Assembly: GCF_905475345.1 (NCBI RefSeq)
Contig: NC_066587.1
Span: 16,560,058 to 16,624,057, forward strand
Reading direction: 5' to 3'
Length of the DNA stretch: 64,000 bases
From: Vespula vulgaris
Lineage: Eukaryota > Arthropoda > Insecta > Hymenoptera > Vespidae
The notes under the pieces are model-generated. The model saw only the letters and a program-made list of their open reading frames with translations, had not been told where the DNA came from and made no database searches. Positions 49,425 through 61,500 of this stretch are shown in pieces. The first letter of the stretch is position 1, and each line of letters starts with the position of its first letter. A program made the position numbers and the translations under genes.

Positions 49425-49666
49425 TAATAATAAATATTAAATTCTTAATAATTACAAGATTTAATATAAATATAAACTTATTTGTTTCAGTTCATATCAA
49501 GCCATAGTTCATAAAATGTTTTGATAAGAAAATTTGTACATTACTTTATGTGTCAAGGCTTGATTATTTTATGCCTATTATACTTTAGAAGACTATAAAA
49601 TAATTAAAACTATAATTAATTTGCTAATTTTATCTTATATAAGAAGTAAATGCATTTGACGAAAAT

Positions 49667-50827
49667 ATGTTTGGATCTTTGCGTAACAAATTCCAGACAG
49701 TACAAGAAGGTTTATCTGCTAGGTAATAACGATTTACATATTATCATTGATATATCTGCAATTGTAGAAATAATTCTATAAAATATTCGTTTTGTTGCAG
49801 TATACGAGGTTTAACAGTAGTAGAAAATCCTAAACAGAAAAAAACTGTTAGATCAAGAAATGTTAATTATGACGCAGGTGCAGATGTTTTACATCATTTT
49901 CAGTTACAATGGAACGAATTACATGAATTGGCGGAAATAAATGCAGCTAAAGCTCAAGAAGTTGATACTCTTATAACTAACATTTATGGCAAATTGGAAT
50001 ACGAATGGAATAATATAACATGTTTAAACAACACTTTAGCTATAATTCCACAAATAAATAATGGAATACAAAATCTCATGGATCAAATAGGTATCTTTCA
50101 TAATTGTTTAATATTGTCATAAATAAAGATTGTATTTCTTCTACAAAGAAACATTTCAACAATGAAATATAGCATAAACAAAAAATCAATATTATCATAG
50201 GAACACTGGAAGAAATGTTTGAAGAAGTTGAAGGAGCTTTGTATAAATTAGAAGATCTTAATGAAATGATAGATTTACAAAGCAGACAACTGGATCACAG
50301 ATTTCAGTTGGCTTTATATAAAGAGAAAAGATTATCAGAAATCAATTCTGTAAAAGGTATATTGAGTACTAAACTATTAACAAAAAACTTAACAAATTAA
50401 TCTCTTAACATTTTAACAAAATTAATTAATATTATTTAATATATATATATATTTTTTTTAGCAAAATTAGCAAATGAACATATTGACAGAGTATCAAAGC
50501 ATGAACAGAAGCAACAAGTAATGTTAAAGGAACGACAAGAAACTTTTGATGAAGTTTTTAAAGGAGAATTAGAAGCTTATAAAGCAACAGGATATATACC
50601 TAGTATGTGTTATTTTTTATATTTACATATTTATTAAATTAATGAAAATAAAATATGTGTGATAGACGTAGAACACTTCATGATGTAGTGAAAATATTTA
50701 TATATACATACGTATATATATATGCATTTTTATTCCAGAAATACCAACAACTAAAGAAGGTCCATCTTTGGATGAAATAGTATTGGATGTAGATTCCCAA
50801 ATGTTTGATGAATTCTTAGAGAATTGA
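49667..50827 (+). CDS. Dysb: Dysbindin (BLOC-1 subunit)
   Basis: Subunit of BLOC-1, which acts in lysosome-related organelle biogenesis and, in flies and mammals, synaptic vesicle homeostasis. Five exons in consistent phase: 49667-49722, 49801-50090, 50201-50356, 50462-50602, 50739-50827 (TGA), giving 243 residues. The N-terminus MFGSLRNKFQTVQEGLSASI followed by RGLTVVENPK is characteristic of dysbindin. The central part (about residues 40-190) is a long charged amphipathic helix region consistent with coiled coil. The C-terminus is acidic (VDSQMFDEFLEN). The start is set by the first ATG in the exon matching the family N-terminus. All introns are short (78-136 bp). The length is close to the invertebrate norm. 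Confidence 0.92.
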
Positions 50828-50963
50828 AAATTTATTAAGATCTTATCATTTTAGATACTTTTTCTTTTCCATTCTATTCTCTTTTTCCATTTAATTAAAT
50901 GCATTATATTATTTATTTGTCTTATTAATTATTATATTATTTATTTTTTTTTTAAAAGATTTG

Positions 50964-51011
<48 letters not shown>

Positions 51012-52091
51012 CTACATATATATCTGCAGTAATATGTATATGTGGCAATTAAATTGACTGTGACATTGCATTATATTAAAAATAAAAATTAAAAAAAAAA
51101 TAATAATAAAACGATATTAAATTAGTTCACAGTCAATATTATATACAAATAGATAATATACGAATATATAAATATGTGCAGAAATATATATAAAATATAT
51201 ATAAAGATGTGATATAATAAACAACTCAAAATTTATTTTACTATACTATGTAATAAAGCATGTATAATATTAAAACAATAATATTTTATAAATATATATT
51301 ATATCGAAAAAACGTATTTACGAGAAAAATAATCATACCAAATATATCTTAATAATTTGTTAAAAGAGATATATTAAATTTAACTTGTGAATAATCTTAT
51401 AATTTGAGGAAATACAACAAGCGTTACCTGTATATACTTCTATGAACTTATATATCTTTGAACCGTCGATAATATTTGTATTTTCGGTAAGAGTCGTATT
51501 ACGTATTATGATACAAACGTTCTACAGTAATATTTACTGTAGTTGCGTACAAGCAACTCCAGATGGCGCTACTGTCGCATATATATATATGTGGTAATCT
51601 CGGGATATATCATGATACTGTGTGAACATCTCATCCTGGTAGGACGTACTGAGAAGTTTAAACGAAGTCGTTCAGATATTTTTATAAAATATAAATAAAT
51701 TAAGATAAACACAGGTATGTAAAATTGAAATATTTTTATATATAACTTAAATTTCTTTTTCTTTAAACCGAAATTTTATTAAATACAAACAAACAATGAT
51801 AAATCAGTGTTTATTCGTTTACAAATTTAATTATGCAGTTCGTAAAAAGATTCAAAATTTTATTTGTTTTCTTGATATTAGTGAATATCTCGTTATAAAT
51901 AATAAATATATGTATATACGTTTTGATAAATTAAATAATAAATACTTGAAAAAAAGAAAGTTTGTTTAATTGAGATTACTTGAGGTTATGTTAATTGATG
52001 AAAATACATCAATATATATATATATATATATACCAAATTATACGCTTTATGGTTAACATTTCTAATTTTAGATTCTAAATCAATATAAAAT
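50828..52091 (+). other. Dysbindin 3' flank and 5' region of the next gene
   Basis: It contains an ATT array (50968-51009), AATAAA-type signals near 51079, and a low-repeat patch around 51540-51700. The patch probably carries the promoter and non-coding first exon of the small membrane-protein gene. That exon ends at 51714 with the donor ACAG|GTATGT. Confidence 0.6.
50968..51009. repeat. (ATT)n microsatellite downstream of dysbindin
   Basis: About 14 ATT units within the probable 3' UTR or flank. With the AAT array at 49374 it brackets the gene in inverted orientation. Confidence 0.95.
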
Positions 52092-52313
52092 ATGTTGAAC
52101 CGCACGAAAAGAAAGGAGTATTATTATGATAAATTACACAGAGGTTTTGTTAATATATGTATGGCGGCAACAGTATTAACTGGAACACTTGTGTTATATT
52201 CAACGTATCTTTATTTCACACGTACTGTACCAGAAAATAAATTGAAGTTACAAGAAAAAGAAAAAGAGCTTTTAAGGGAAGGAATGGACTTAGAAGATAC
52301 TGTATCTACGTAA
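52092..52313 (+). CDS. Small single-pass membrane protein, 73 residues
   Basis: An intact 73-residue frame (MLNRTKRKEYYYDKLHRGF...DTVST, TAA). The N-terminus is short and basic. One hydrophobic helix spans about residues 20-42 (ICMAATVLTGTLVLYSTYLYF), and a charged C-terminus rich in Lys/Glu follows. A 5' UTR intron is likely (51715-52071, acceptor CTAATTTTAG), which supports a real spliced gene. The layout (basic N-terminus, one helix, charged helix) resembles small mitochondrial inner-membrane assembly proteins such as COX14. I see no decisive motif and do not assign it. AATAAA occurs near 52600 and 52885. Confidence 0.65.
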   Translation: MLNRTKRKEYYYDKLHRGFVNICMAATVLTGTLVLYSTYLYFTRTVPENKLKLQEKEKELLREGMDLEDTVST

Positions 52314-53276
52314 TATTAAAATATGATTAAAATGTAGACAATCAAGGAAAGTGTTACTTTTATAGTTTAGGCACCGTCCACTTAAAATCCTCTTTTTTCT
52401 GTAGAAATAAAAAGTAGGATATAAAGTATATTTGTTATCGTTGAAACATTTGTAAAACTAAAGAATTTTTAGATAGCTTGTAGATTAGTGCCATATATTT
52501 TCCAAGTATTTAAACAAAGGCATAAATTTGATATTATTTGTACCAATTTCATGCAATAATAATTTTTAAAAGTATACTTCATGATGTAATCTAATGATAA
52601 TAAAATGATTGAAACTTTAACTCTAAGATTGAAATGTATAAATCCTAAAATATTTATTTATATGTATATATAAAAAATTGAATAAAAAGATATATACATA
52701 TATTTTCATAAAAATATTTTTATCTACACTGCATATAGTGTTAATTAGAATTTTTTTCTATATTGTAATATAAAAACTATAAAAATATAAATAAATTCTA
52801 TATTTAAAAGATCAGAAAAAATATTACATTGTAGGAAGTATAAATGACCGTAATAATTAAAATGTTGTTATAAAATTTGTATATTAAATAAACGTTTTAT
52901 ATCTACTATATACATTTGAAGCTACCTGTAGTGATACATTTACAAAATATATGTTCAGAAGTACCAGAAATGTGTGTTCAAATATTTTCATTTACTACAG
53001 TAGAGAACTGTATTAATTACAATTTGAAGTGATGTTGAAGATGATACTTTTCATTAGGACGCAACCCAAAATAATATTTTTCGAATACAGAGTACAGCAC
53101 GTATCTCTAAACATCTTATGTACAATGCTTGTATTCTGCATAATAGACACATTTTGTACTCAGATTCTTGACTATGTTAATTGTACGCATTTTATAAAAT
53201 TGTACTTTGAAAAAACATTCATACAATATACATGTCCATACCAAATTAAAAAAAATTTCCATTCATTTATATACAT

Positions 53277-53332
<56 letters not shown>

Positions 53333-54023
53333 CTATTTACATATGATTAAAGAGTTAATCATTATAAATCGAAATGCATCGCATTAAAATTTTTTATAAA
53401 GTCAGGAATTTATACAATTACTGTAATTGCACAGAATTGTAAGAAATTTATGACTTACAATGATTTTCTCTTATTATTATTATTATTTTTTTATTTATTT
53501 TTTTTTTTATATAGAAATATCATTCTTAAAGCATTGTTCTATGCTTAATTCTTATATATTATATTAGGCAAACATTGTAGCTTCTTTCTTAAGAATATAA
53601 TTATGTGTCTATAATATAGTTTAACAAATATTTACAATAGTTATATTAATAATATTACAAGAAATGAAATAATGGCTTACTTATACTCTGACTTCTGCAG
53701 AATTCTTTCTTAATATTCTTAAGTCTATAAAAATGATATAATCATTTTTGTTTGTTATTTTTTGCTTTTTTCTTTTTCTTTTTAATAAATTTCCTTCCAA
53801 TTCTGCAAACTTCGATCTGGTTCGTAGAAATGAAATTATCATTTGAATTATATAATTCTTTTCTCTCCTATTACAACCTAAATTAAGTATTTACAAAATG
53901 AGTCTTGTTATATTGCAGATAATCAAATATTGTGTATTGAATCGAATACTTGCACAAACCCTCTGCAGCCCATAAATTATTTTAATTCAAGTTTATATAA
54001 AACCAAATGCAAAAGGAAATAAT
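52314..54023. other. Convergent 3' flanks, AT-rich
   Basis: It lies between the small membrane-protein gene (+) and polyhomeotic (-). (TA)n at 53281-53325 accounts for the open frame there. It probably comprises both 3' UTRs. No other gene is seen. Confidence 0.65.
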
Positions 54024-54999
54024 TTATGAGCTATTAGACGTAGGATTAGAATTGGACATTGATTCTATGCGCATCGAATCGATCCTGGCCACTATTTTTA
54101 ATGCAGGTCCTAATTTAATACTCATGGCCGACATCAAATGATCTTCCTTTAACAACATAAGAGCTTGTCCATCGATTTCTTGAATAGCAAAGTCTTCTGC
54201 ATAATCAGCACAACCTGGTAAACCACGTATGAATTCGCATACTTCTCCTACCTACAAAAATGGAAGAGATGATCTTCATCGTACATTTCAATTAACTTAT
54301 TAAATTCATATTATATCAAATAAATATAGATCTACATATTAGGAGACAATTTTTTTTTAAGTATTTGCTTAGAACACGTTAGGAAATAAAATATGAATAA
54401 TAACTGCTGCAAAATATTGTGTTTAATTAGCCGTTTAGAAAAATTTGTGAAAAAAGAAAAAATTTACGAAAAACGACAACGAATTCACGAACAATTAATA
54501 AAAATACAAGTTCTATACATACCGTCCATTTCACAGGATTTACTTTCGGAATGGACTCGTCTACTGAAGAAGTAGTTGTTGTTGACAATGATTTATCTTC
54601 CCCATTTTTCTTATTATTTTCTACATCAATAGTTTTACTTTCCATTTCCATTTCCGTCCATTGTTTTTCCATTACATCTCGTTCACGTGATTCACGTTTT
54701 TTACTATAAATTTTGTATAAAAATAATTTAATCAATAATTTAATCAATTACAAATTTTACATAGACACATAATCGTATTAGAAAAAAAATTTGCTAACCT
54801 TTTCGCACAAATGGTCGAACAAAAACGTTTGTCCTTTTTAAATTTAATATTTTGCTCGTCGATCATGTTACCACAATTTTCACATTTTCCAATTTGAGCA
54901 TTGTTTCCATCTTCATCCACGTTGTAATTTGGAGCATGTTTCTTTCCTAGTTTTTAAATATTAATATGTACAATTATATTACGAATTTAGAAAAAAAAG

Positions 55000-55030
<31 letters not shown>

Positions 55031-56504
55031 TTTGTCATACTTGGTGGTTCTTCGTGATTATCCTTTTCAGAGGAATTGTTACGATTTAAAATATTTGTTG
55101 CATCTTGGCCCATTGTATTATTTAAGGATGTTCGATTAACTGCAAATGGTTCGGATGCTACAAACAAAAATATATAATTTATTAAATACATGTGTATATA
55201 TATATATAATATAATATATTTTATACATGTATTGGAAGGCGTATATACCTTCTTGTATAACAAATCCTTCAATCACGTGCGTAAGAACTTGAGGTTTAAC
55301 CATTGCCTTAGGAGGTGCATGTTTATTACTTGCTGTGAGAGGAATAGATACAGAAATGTTCGTTGACTCTTCATTAGCTGCACCATTGGTAATAGAATTG
55401 ACTGTATTAGCGAGTCCAGCTAAAGGATTATTACATGTTTTTTCATCTGTTTTTGAAATATTATTTTCATCTTCTTTTATTTGAGCCTTTGAATGATCGG
55501 TATCTATATATTTAGAAAGAAAAAGAAAACATATTGACAAATGTTTTGTATTTATATAATACATATATAATTCTAATTATTAATCACATACCTGATACAT
55601 CTGTCTGAGATATCGATATCTCTTCCGAAATAATTGATACAGTCTCTTCTTTTTTTGCAGATTTAATATTATCATCGTTAACAACAGAGAGATTTGTCGA
55701 TGGCAGTATTATTGAACAGTCAGCTTGATGATTACGATCAGGTGATGTTATCATTATTGTAGCGTTATTTGGATCATGAGGTTGTTGTTCAGTCGGTCGA
55801 TTTACTATTGGTACAGATTGAACTTGCGATGCTCCACTTACTATTTGATTGCCTATTATTGTCGGATTAATAGTCTGAAAAAAAGGAACAAATATTTTCT
55901 AGAGACGTTGCATGAATTATTTACTATAGTATAACTTTTTTTTAATTACTCAAATACTTTATATGAAATTTTATCTCTAATATAATAATAATTAAATTCG
56001 TAGCAGTAGGGTATACATTACATGATAATAGTTTTGTACCGGTAATGGAAGCTGTTGTACAGCAGACATTGGAGGTTGCTGTACTTGATTTATTTGTGAC
56101 GTAGCAGCAACCCCAACACTTCCAACTGATACTACAGGCATAATAGGCCTTGCTTCACTACCTAAGACTACCCCGGGTTGCTGCTGTTGTTGTAAGGTCA
56201 TACCTGCTATATAATAAATAAAAAATGAATGTACGCGTTTGATGAATCGTTAGAAAGAACGATTTAAATCTCTTACCCATATTTATCATCAAAAGATATT
56301 TCTTACCCATCATAGGTTTAGGTTGAATTTGTTGTTGGGAAGATTGCACTTGTTGTTGTTGATATTGTTGTTGTAATTGTTGCTGCTGTTGCTGTTGTTG
56401 TTGTTGTTGTTGCTGAGGATGTTGTTTTTGTTGAATAAAAACTTGTTGATGCTGTTGTTGCATCGCCTGTTGTGTTTGTTGCTGTTGCTGTTGTTGCTGT
56501 TGTT

Positions 56505-56535
<31 letters not shown>

Positions 56536-58157
56536 TTGTTGCTGTTGTTGTTGAGGCGATTGCATTGGTTTACCACGCCCTTTACTTCCGCTTCCGCTCA
56601 CTTTACCACTCTAGAGAGAAAAGAAAGTGAAAAATATATTATATCGGCATTTTGAGTTGAAAGCTTATATAATGCTGAAGCACAGCTTACAATACATTAT
56701 GACACATTTACACCACTTAAAAAAATTCTTTCCTAAATGATGTAAATGTTAATCATAGTAACCTGTGCGTGTACCGTGACTTGTACTTCATGAACAGTTT
56801 GTGTAGAAACAGAACTTGCAGCTCGTATATTGACAGTTTGCAGCGAGGATGGTAAAATGCTAAGTGGCCGCTGTCCGCCTGTGCTCTGCTTGCTTTTCAT
56901 TGCTTGATATTGTTGTATATCCATTACCTTCGCTTTTCCACTAGCAGCGGCAATTTGCTGTACTCCTTGAATCTGTTGTTGGGTTGCTAACGCTATAACA
57001 AATATATTTTTACAATAAGAAAAAGATAGAAATAAAAAAATATAAATGAAAATTGCAATGTACCGACCATTATGAGCTTGAATGGGCTGTGGACTTTGAA
57101 TGAACATGTCAGGTTGGGTAGGACTTCGAATAAATATTTGATTTGGAGCAGCAGTGAGAACAGCTGGTGGTTGTAATCCAGTCCACACTTGAGGTGCAAA
57201 CTGCCATAGCGCAAATTGCATTCCTGGTCCTCTTGCGCCGGATGGAGTACCCGCTGTACATGTGGTATACTACGAAAGAGTTGATACATTATCAATATGA
57301 TTTTTCTATAGTAATAGTTATGCGTATATATAAAGATAATAAGTTACCTTTTGTACTTGATCTTGTTTATTTGCCGATTGTTGCTGTTGTTGTTGTTGTA
57401 ACGATGGTGGAGGCTGTGGTGAACCTAACACGCCAAGTTGCCCAAAGACTAGTGCCTGCCCTGCATCAGGAGTAGCAGAAGTGGGTACAGGTAAGTAGCT
57501 TGTTGGAAATCCTTGAACTTTTGTCCCTCCTGCACCAGGATGACCTGTACCTTGGTCAGGTGTTGATGCTGTAGTTAACATATGAGGTGTCAATTGAGCT
57601 GCAGACTGAAAAGGCTTACCAGCTGTTGTAACCTGCAAAGTGTTCTATGGATATTCTCCTTATAAATACGTCAAATATAAAATTATATGAATTAACTATT
57701 AAATTTATTTAAAATTGATTTGTACCTGAATCGAAGATGGATTTATTCCAGCAGGATGAAGAGCCAAATTTCCAGGCATCAATAATGGAGCTTGAGTATT
57801 ATAAAGTTGTTGCAAATGATATGCTTGACTTTGTATTGGTTGTTGAATAACTTGAACTGCTTGGGGATGTGCAGCCATTGTAGTTATGGTTGTTGCACCT
57901 TGCTGACCAGACAATGCCATAGATACACCACCAACACCTTGCTGTTGATGGTGCATTGATACGGCAACTGCTCCCTGTAACTGATACAAATGCATAATTA
58001 ATATTTTTTTATTTAAAAAATTACAAAAATCTTATTATGTATTAATATTAACTATACCTGTTGTTGGGGCATACTTGCTGCTACCTGTGGTTGAACTTGT
58101 ACTTGTGTAGGTACCACATTATGTGGCCCATTACTTTGTTGTTGCTGTGGCTGTTGT

Positions 58158-58189
<32 letters not shown>

Positions 58190-58438
58190 TTGTTGTTGCT
58201 GCACTTGTTGCTGTACTTGTTGTTGCACTTGCTGTTGTACTTGCATTTGTTGCTGGGGTTGAACTTGCTGCTGAATCTGCTGTTGCGCCTGCACTTGGGG
58301 TTGAATTTGTTGTTGTTGTGGCTGCACCTGCTGTTGAACTTGTTGTTGTTGCTGCACCTGTTGTTGCTGTTGTTGAACATGCTGTTGTTGCTGCTGAACG
58401 TTTTGCTGTTGTTGAAGCTCATGAGTTGCAGTCATCAT
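54024..58438 (-). CDS. ph: Polyhomeotic (PRC1 subunit)
   Basis: Core PRC1 component that polymerises through its SAM domain to compact Polycomb-repressed chromatin. Coding exons: 58438-58058, 57980-57726, 57632-57348, 57269-57068, 56992-56763, 56610-56307, 56206-56022, 55874-55592, 55503-55249, 55157-55041, 54946-54799, 54703-54523, 54251-54024. All phases agree, giving 3,054 nt (1,017 residues plus TAA). The start is the ATG at 58438, which has an in-frame TAA three codons upstream. An acceptor at 58499 implies a non-coding first exon. Landmarks: polyGln near residues 50-100 and 470-530, HD1 (LTHVIEGFVIQE, split by an intron) near 775-800, the FCS zinc finger CENCGN...FCSTIC at about 850-880, and SAM at about 943-1010 (VGEVCEFIRGLPGC, ALMLLKEDHL, LKIVARI). 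The donor GTCGGT at 57067 is weak but required by phase. Confidence 0.93.
56371..56552 (-). repeat. CAG/CAA repeat encoding polyglutamine in ph
   Basis: Mixed CAG and CAA codons in the exon 56610-56307 encode a run of over 25 Gln, then interrupted Gln blocks. The same unit read in other frames gives poly-Leu, poly-Asn and poly-Ser frames, which are shadows. Confidence 0.9.
58133..58425 (-). repeat. Second Gln-rich repeat block, N-terminus of ph
   Basis: Encodes Gln runs broken by Val and Pro, in a VQQQ/PQQQ pattern, over roughly residues 5-100 of the first coding exon. CAG/CAA interruptions are frequent. Frames on the + strand (poly-Leu, poly-Ala/Val) are artefacts of this block. Confidence 0.9.
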
Positions 58439-60379
58439 TTGATATTACTCGAGATGTAACTATTGGCCCGGGGATCGTCAGTGCTGAGGCTGTGACAACT
58501 GTTTCATATATATATATATATATATATATTATAATATAAACATGGAATTGCTTTATTTATCATTTCATTCTACTTTTTTAATCAGTATAATCTTCTTCAA
58601 ACTTATTTCTCAAACTCAAACTCCATTCAGAATTTTCATTTCATTTTAATTTTGTTATAAATATACAATTATTAGTTTTTTTTCCATTTATATTTTATTC
58701 AAAATATTACATGACCTTTGAACATAAATTAAATCTCTTATTTTATATTATGATTTGTCATTGAACATTATTGATAAACTTGATAACATCTATTGTGCAA
58801 TACATAAATACATACATACATACATATACATATATATATACAGACACACACGCATGTATTCATACCTCACAATGACTTAAATATAATATCAAGTTTGAGC
58901 ATGATCAGTGCATATGAAGCTTAATTAATATATGTATACATTTGAAGAAACAGTGAAAGAATTAAAAAATAAAAACTCTTCAACTTCTTTTAAAACAGGT
59001 CAGTGATTTTTTAAGTTTATCATCATTAGCATATTATTACAGAATGATTGTTCTAAATAAAAATAAAGAGTAAATCCATAAATGAATATATAAGATCAAT
59101 ATTTTGTTTTCTGAAACAAATACATATATTGACCCACTTTTGAATATATTTAATTTCTATATATATAATGATAAAATATATTCTATTATAAAAATTTTGA
59201 AAAAACTTAAATCTATTTGTATGTTTGGTTATGATATTATTTTAAAATAATTTATTTTCAAAAAGAAGAAACAAGTGTTAATAAAAATTAAGTTTTACAA
59301 GGTATATGCAGATTATTATCAATTTTTTAACGATCATTTCTAAATATAATGTAAATCAATATGACTATTTTGTTGCTTCGACTTTAAATGCGAACATATT
59401 GCATTATCATCTTTAAATCTTCATCTTCAATATTTCATATATATTATAATTTGGGCACAAGAGATAATAGAACTTTTTTCAAATAAAAATCATTAAGATG
59501 CATTTATTTCAATATTATATCATTGATAATATAAGAATATAACATTGATAATAGAAAAATATGAAAATCTAATTTATTAAATACATTTTATAAGGAAATA
59601 AGAGAAAGAACAGTAATATATAAAAGAAATTTTCTAATTCGTTATCAAAAACATAAGAAAATAAATAATTATTTGAAGCATTTATAAAATTAACCTCTAC
59701 ATCGAATAATGATTGAATGAATCGTTAAAAAAAATATATATATATATATTCCACCAATCACTTCATCACGATTGTATGAATACGAAGCATTATTTAACTA
59801 ATTAAAATCAACTAATTAGTGGTGTGTGTGTGTGTGTGCGCGCGATACGTATATATATATATATATTGCAACATATAAACCGCTCGTCATTAAATGAAGA
59901 ACGATCATTGGTCGAATTTAAATTTATATTCTATCTAATCAACACAATAACTTTGCGTGTATTAAATGAAATATATTTGTCATAGAAAACAATACGAAAT
60001 TTTAGAATTGTATTAATCGAAATATATGCGTTCAATATTACCAAATTAATACAACGAAACATTTTCACGAAAAATTCGAATTATTACCAAGCTATTTCTT
60101 TACTCAAAGTTACTCGTATTATCGCGTGGGATTTGTAAAGCGCTATTCGTAGCGAAACACGATACCACTACACAACCAGTAGGACCAATAGAAGAAGACC
60201 GTGAAGAACGTAGAAGATAATTCATTTGTTTCGCACGGTAAAGAAGGTATCTACCTATAATATACGAAGAAAGCTATATCGATCCAATGAAAATGCACGC
60301 GATCCATCTTAGCAACTTTGAAAGATACTCGGGAACAAAATGTCGTCCGTCCGAATGACCACCATAATTAGTCTCACTG

Positions 60380-60800
60380 GGAAAAGGGTAGGTTGGTACG
60401 AAATGAGGAAGGGGGAAAAGAGATAGAGAAAGAGAGAAAAGGGAAGGGGAAAGAGAATGCATACAGAGAAAGAGAGAGAGACAGAGAGAGGTAGAGAGAG
60501 GTAGAGAGAGAGAGAGAAAGAGAGAGAAAGAGAAGGAGGGAGGAAGGAAGGAAAGGAGAAGGAGAAAGACGCAGGACGAGAAGATTGAGCGGGAAACACG
60601 ATTGAAAGGCGTGGAGAAAGGGGGAGGGAGCGAAGCAGAGAGCGTGGGATTAGACGGAAATGGTGGAGCGAGAGAGAACGGTAAGAGGAAAGAGGGACGA
60701 GGAGAAGCAAAAGTTAGGGAAGGGGAGAAGCGAGATGCCGAAGCCTCCAGGGGGCGGCCAAACGCACGCAACATGGATCTCGCCATAATGCCAATAACGG
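60380..60800. promoter_or_regulatory. GA-rich, GCCAT-containing element, candidate PRE
   Basis: Many GAGAG units (GAGA-factor type sites) at 60416-60560 are followed by a GC-rich tail with CGCCATAATGCC at about 60781-60792, which contains the Pho core GCCAT. A further GCCATGG lies at 61202-61208. Drosophila ph is itself a PRE-controlled gene with GAF and Pho sites near its promoter. The same role here is an inference, and GA repeats are common throughout this window. Confidence 0.3.
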
Positions 60801-61314
60801 CGCGACGACGATAATAATGATAATAACACACAGCAGCACGCGGTTCTCAGTGAGCCAGCGAGCCAGAGTTATATCTACGATGCTTTGAATCGTAAATCGT
60901 TCGGTTTGTACACACGTTAGAATGTTCTTAACGATGATAAATACATTCATATAAAAAGGAAAGAAAGATACAGCGTCCCTTTGGCGACGGACATATTGGA
61001 TTATAAAAAAACATAGCGTGTATTCGAAGAACGGGCGGGACGCGGAGAAGAGGTTGAGAGTTCTTAACCGGCGCGACGATCGTTCGCATTGAAGTTGTGT
61101 TCGAGTTGGTAAGCGCGACGAAACGAGAGAAAGAAAGAGAAAGAAAAGAAAGAAAAGGTGTTCGAAAATGCAACGATAAAAGACTCGAGAAGCAGACAAC
61201 AGCCATGGGACTCGTAGGAGAAATACTCGTCGTTCAGGTACTCACATAGCGACTGCGCAGTCACACCTATGCACGTTTCCGAACACACAGCAACGAAGGC
61301 ACAACCGCCACCAC

Positions 61315-61348
61315 CGTTGTCGTCGTCTTCGTTGTCGTCGTGTTGTCG

Positions 61349-61380
<32 letters not shown>

Positions 61381-61445
61381 GTCGTTGCCGTCGCCACTAC
61401 CACCACCCACCACCACCACCGCCACCACCACCACCACCACCACCA
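61315..61445. repeat. GTC then CAC/CCG trinucleotide repeats
   Basis: A GTCGTC run (about 61318-61385) followed by CCACCAC units (about 61400-61445). Poly-Ser/Arg/Pro/Trp/Thr frames across it are shadows. Confidence 0.85.
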
Positions 61446-61500
61446 CTTCACCGCCGTCGCGTAGACGACGATTCTCTTACAATTTTGACACGTTAGATCG

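Larger units (their letters stand above)
43199..49666. other. 6.5-kb non-coding region between divergent genes
   Basis: It lies between the MEP-1-like gene (minus) and dysbindin (plus), so it holds both promoters. A CpG-rich island at about 44000-44560 probably contains the MEP-1 5' exon and promoter. Then come simple repeats: GA 44636-44704, CT 44906-44971, TA/TG tracts 45366-45540, CAG/ATC 46427-46510, CT 46769-46812, 47009-47050 and 47203-47262, and AAT 49374-49424. A non-repetitive GC-richer patch lies at 48170-48350. No coding exon is supported. Confidence 0.65.
58439..61500. other. Upstream region of ph: 5' UTR intron and probable promoter
   Basis: 58439-60270 is AT-rich with small TG/TA repeats and no gene. 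60270-61500 is markedly more GC-rich: GA-rich tracts at 60416-60560, CpG-containing sequence at 60580-61240, and GTC/CAC trinucleotide repeats at 61315-61445. This is the likely ph promoter and first non-coding exon (inferred from the splice acceptor at 58499). I could not place the donor. Confidence 0.55.

Noticed and set aside
58061..58539. + strand poly-Leu and poly-Ala/Val frames opposite ph
   Set aside because: Antisense shadows of CAG/CAA codons in the ph exon.
60274..61206. Minus-strand frames of 92-185 codons upstream of ph
   Set aside because: Mostly Ser/Leu/Phe/Pro from GA tracts read in reverse. No family similarity, and they lie in the probable promoter/5' UTR.
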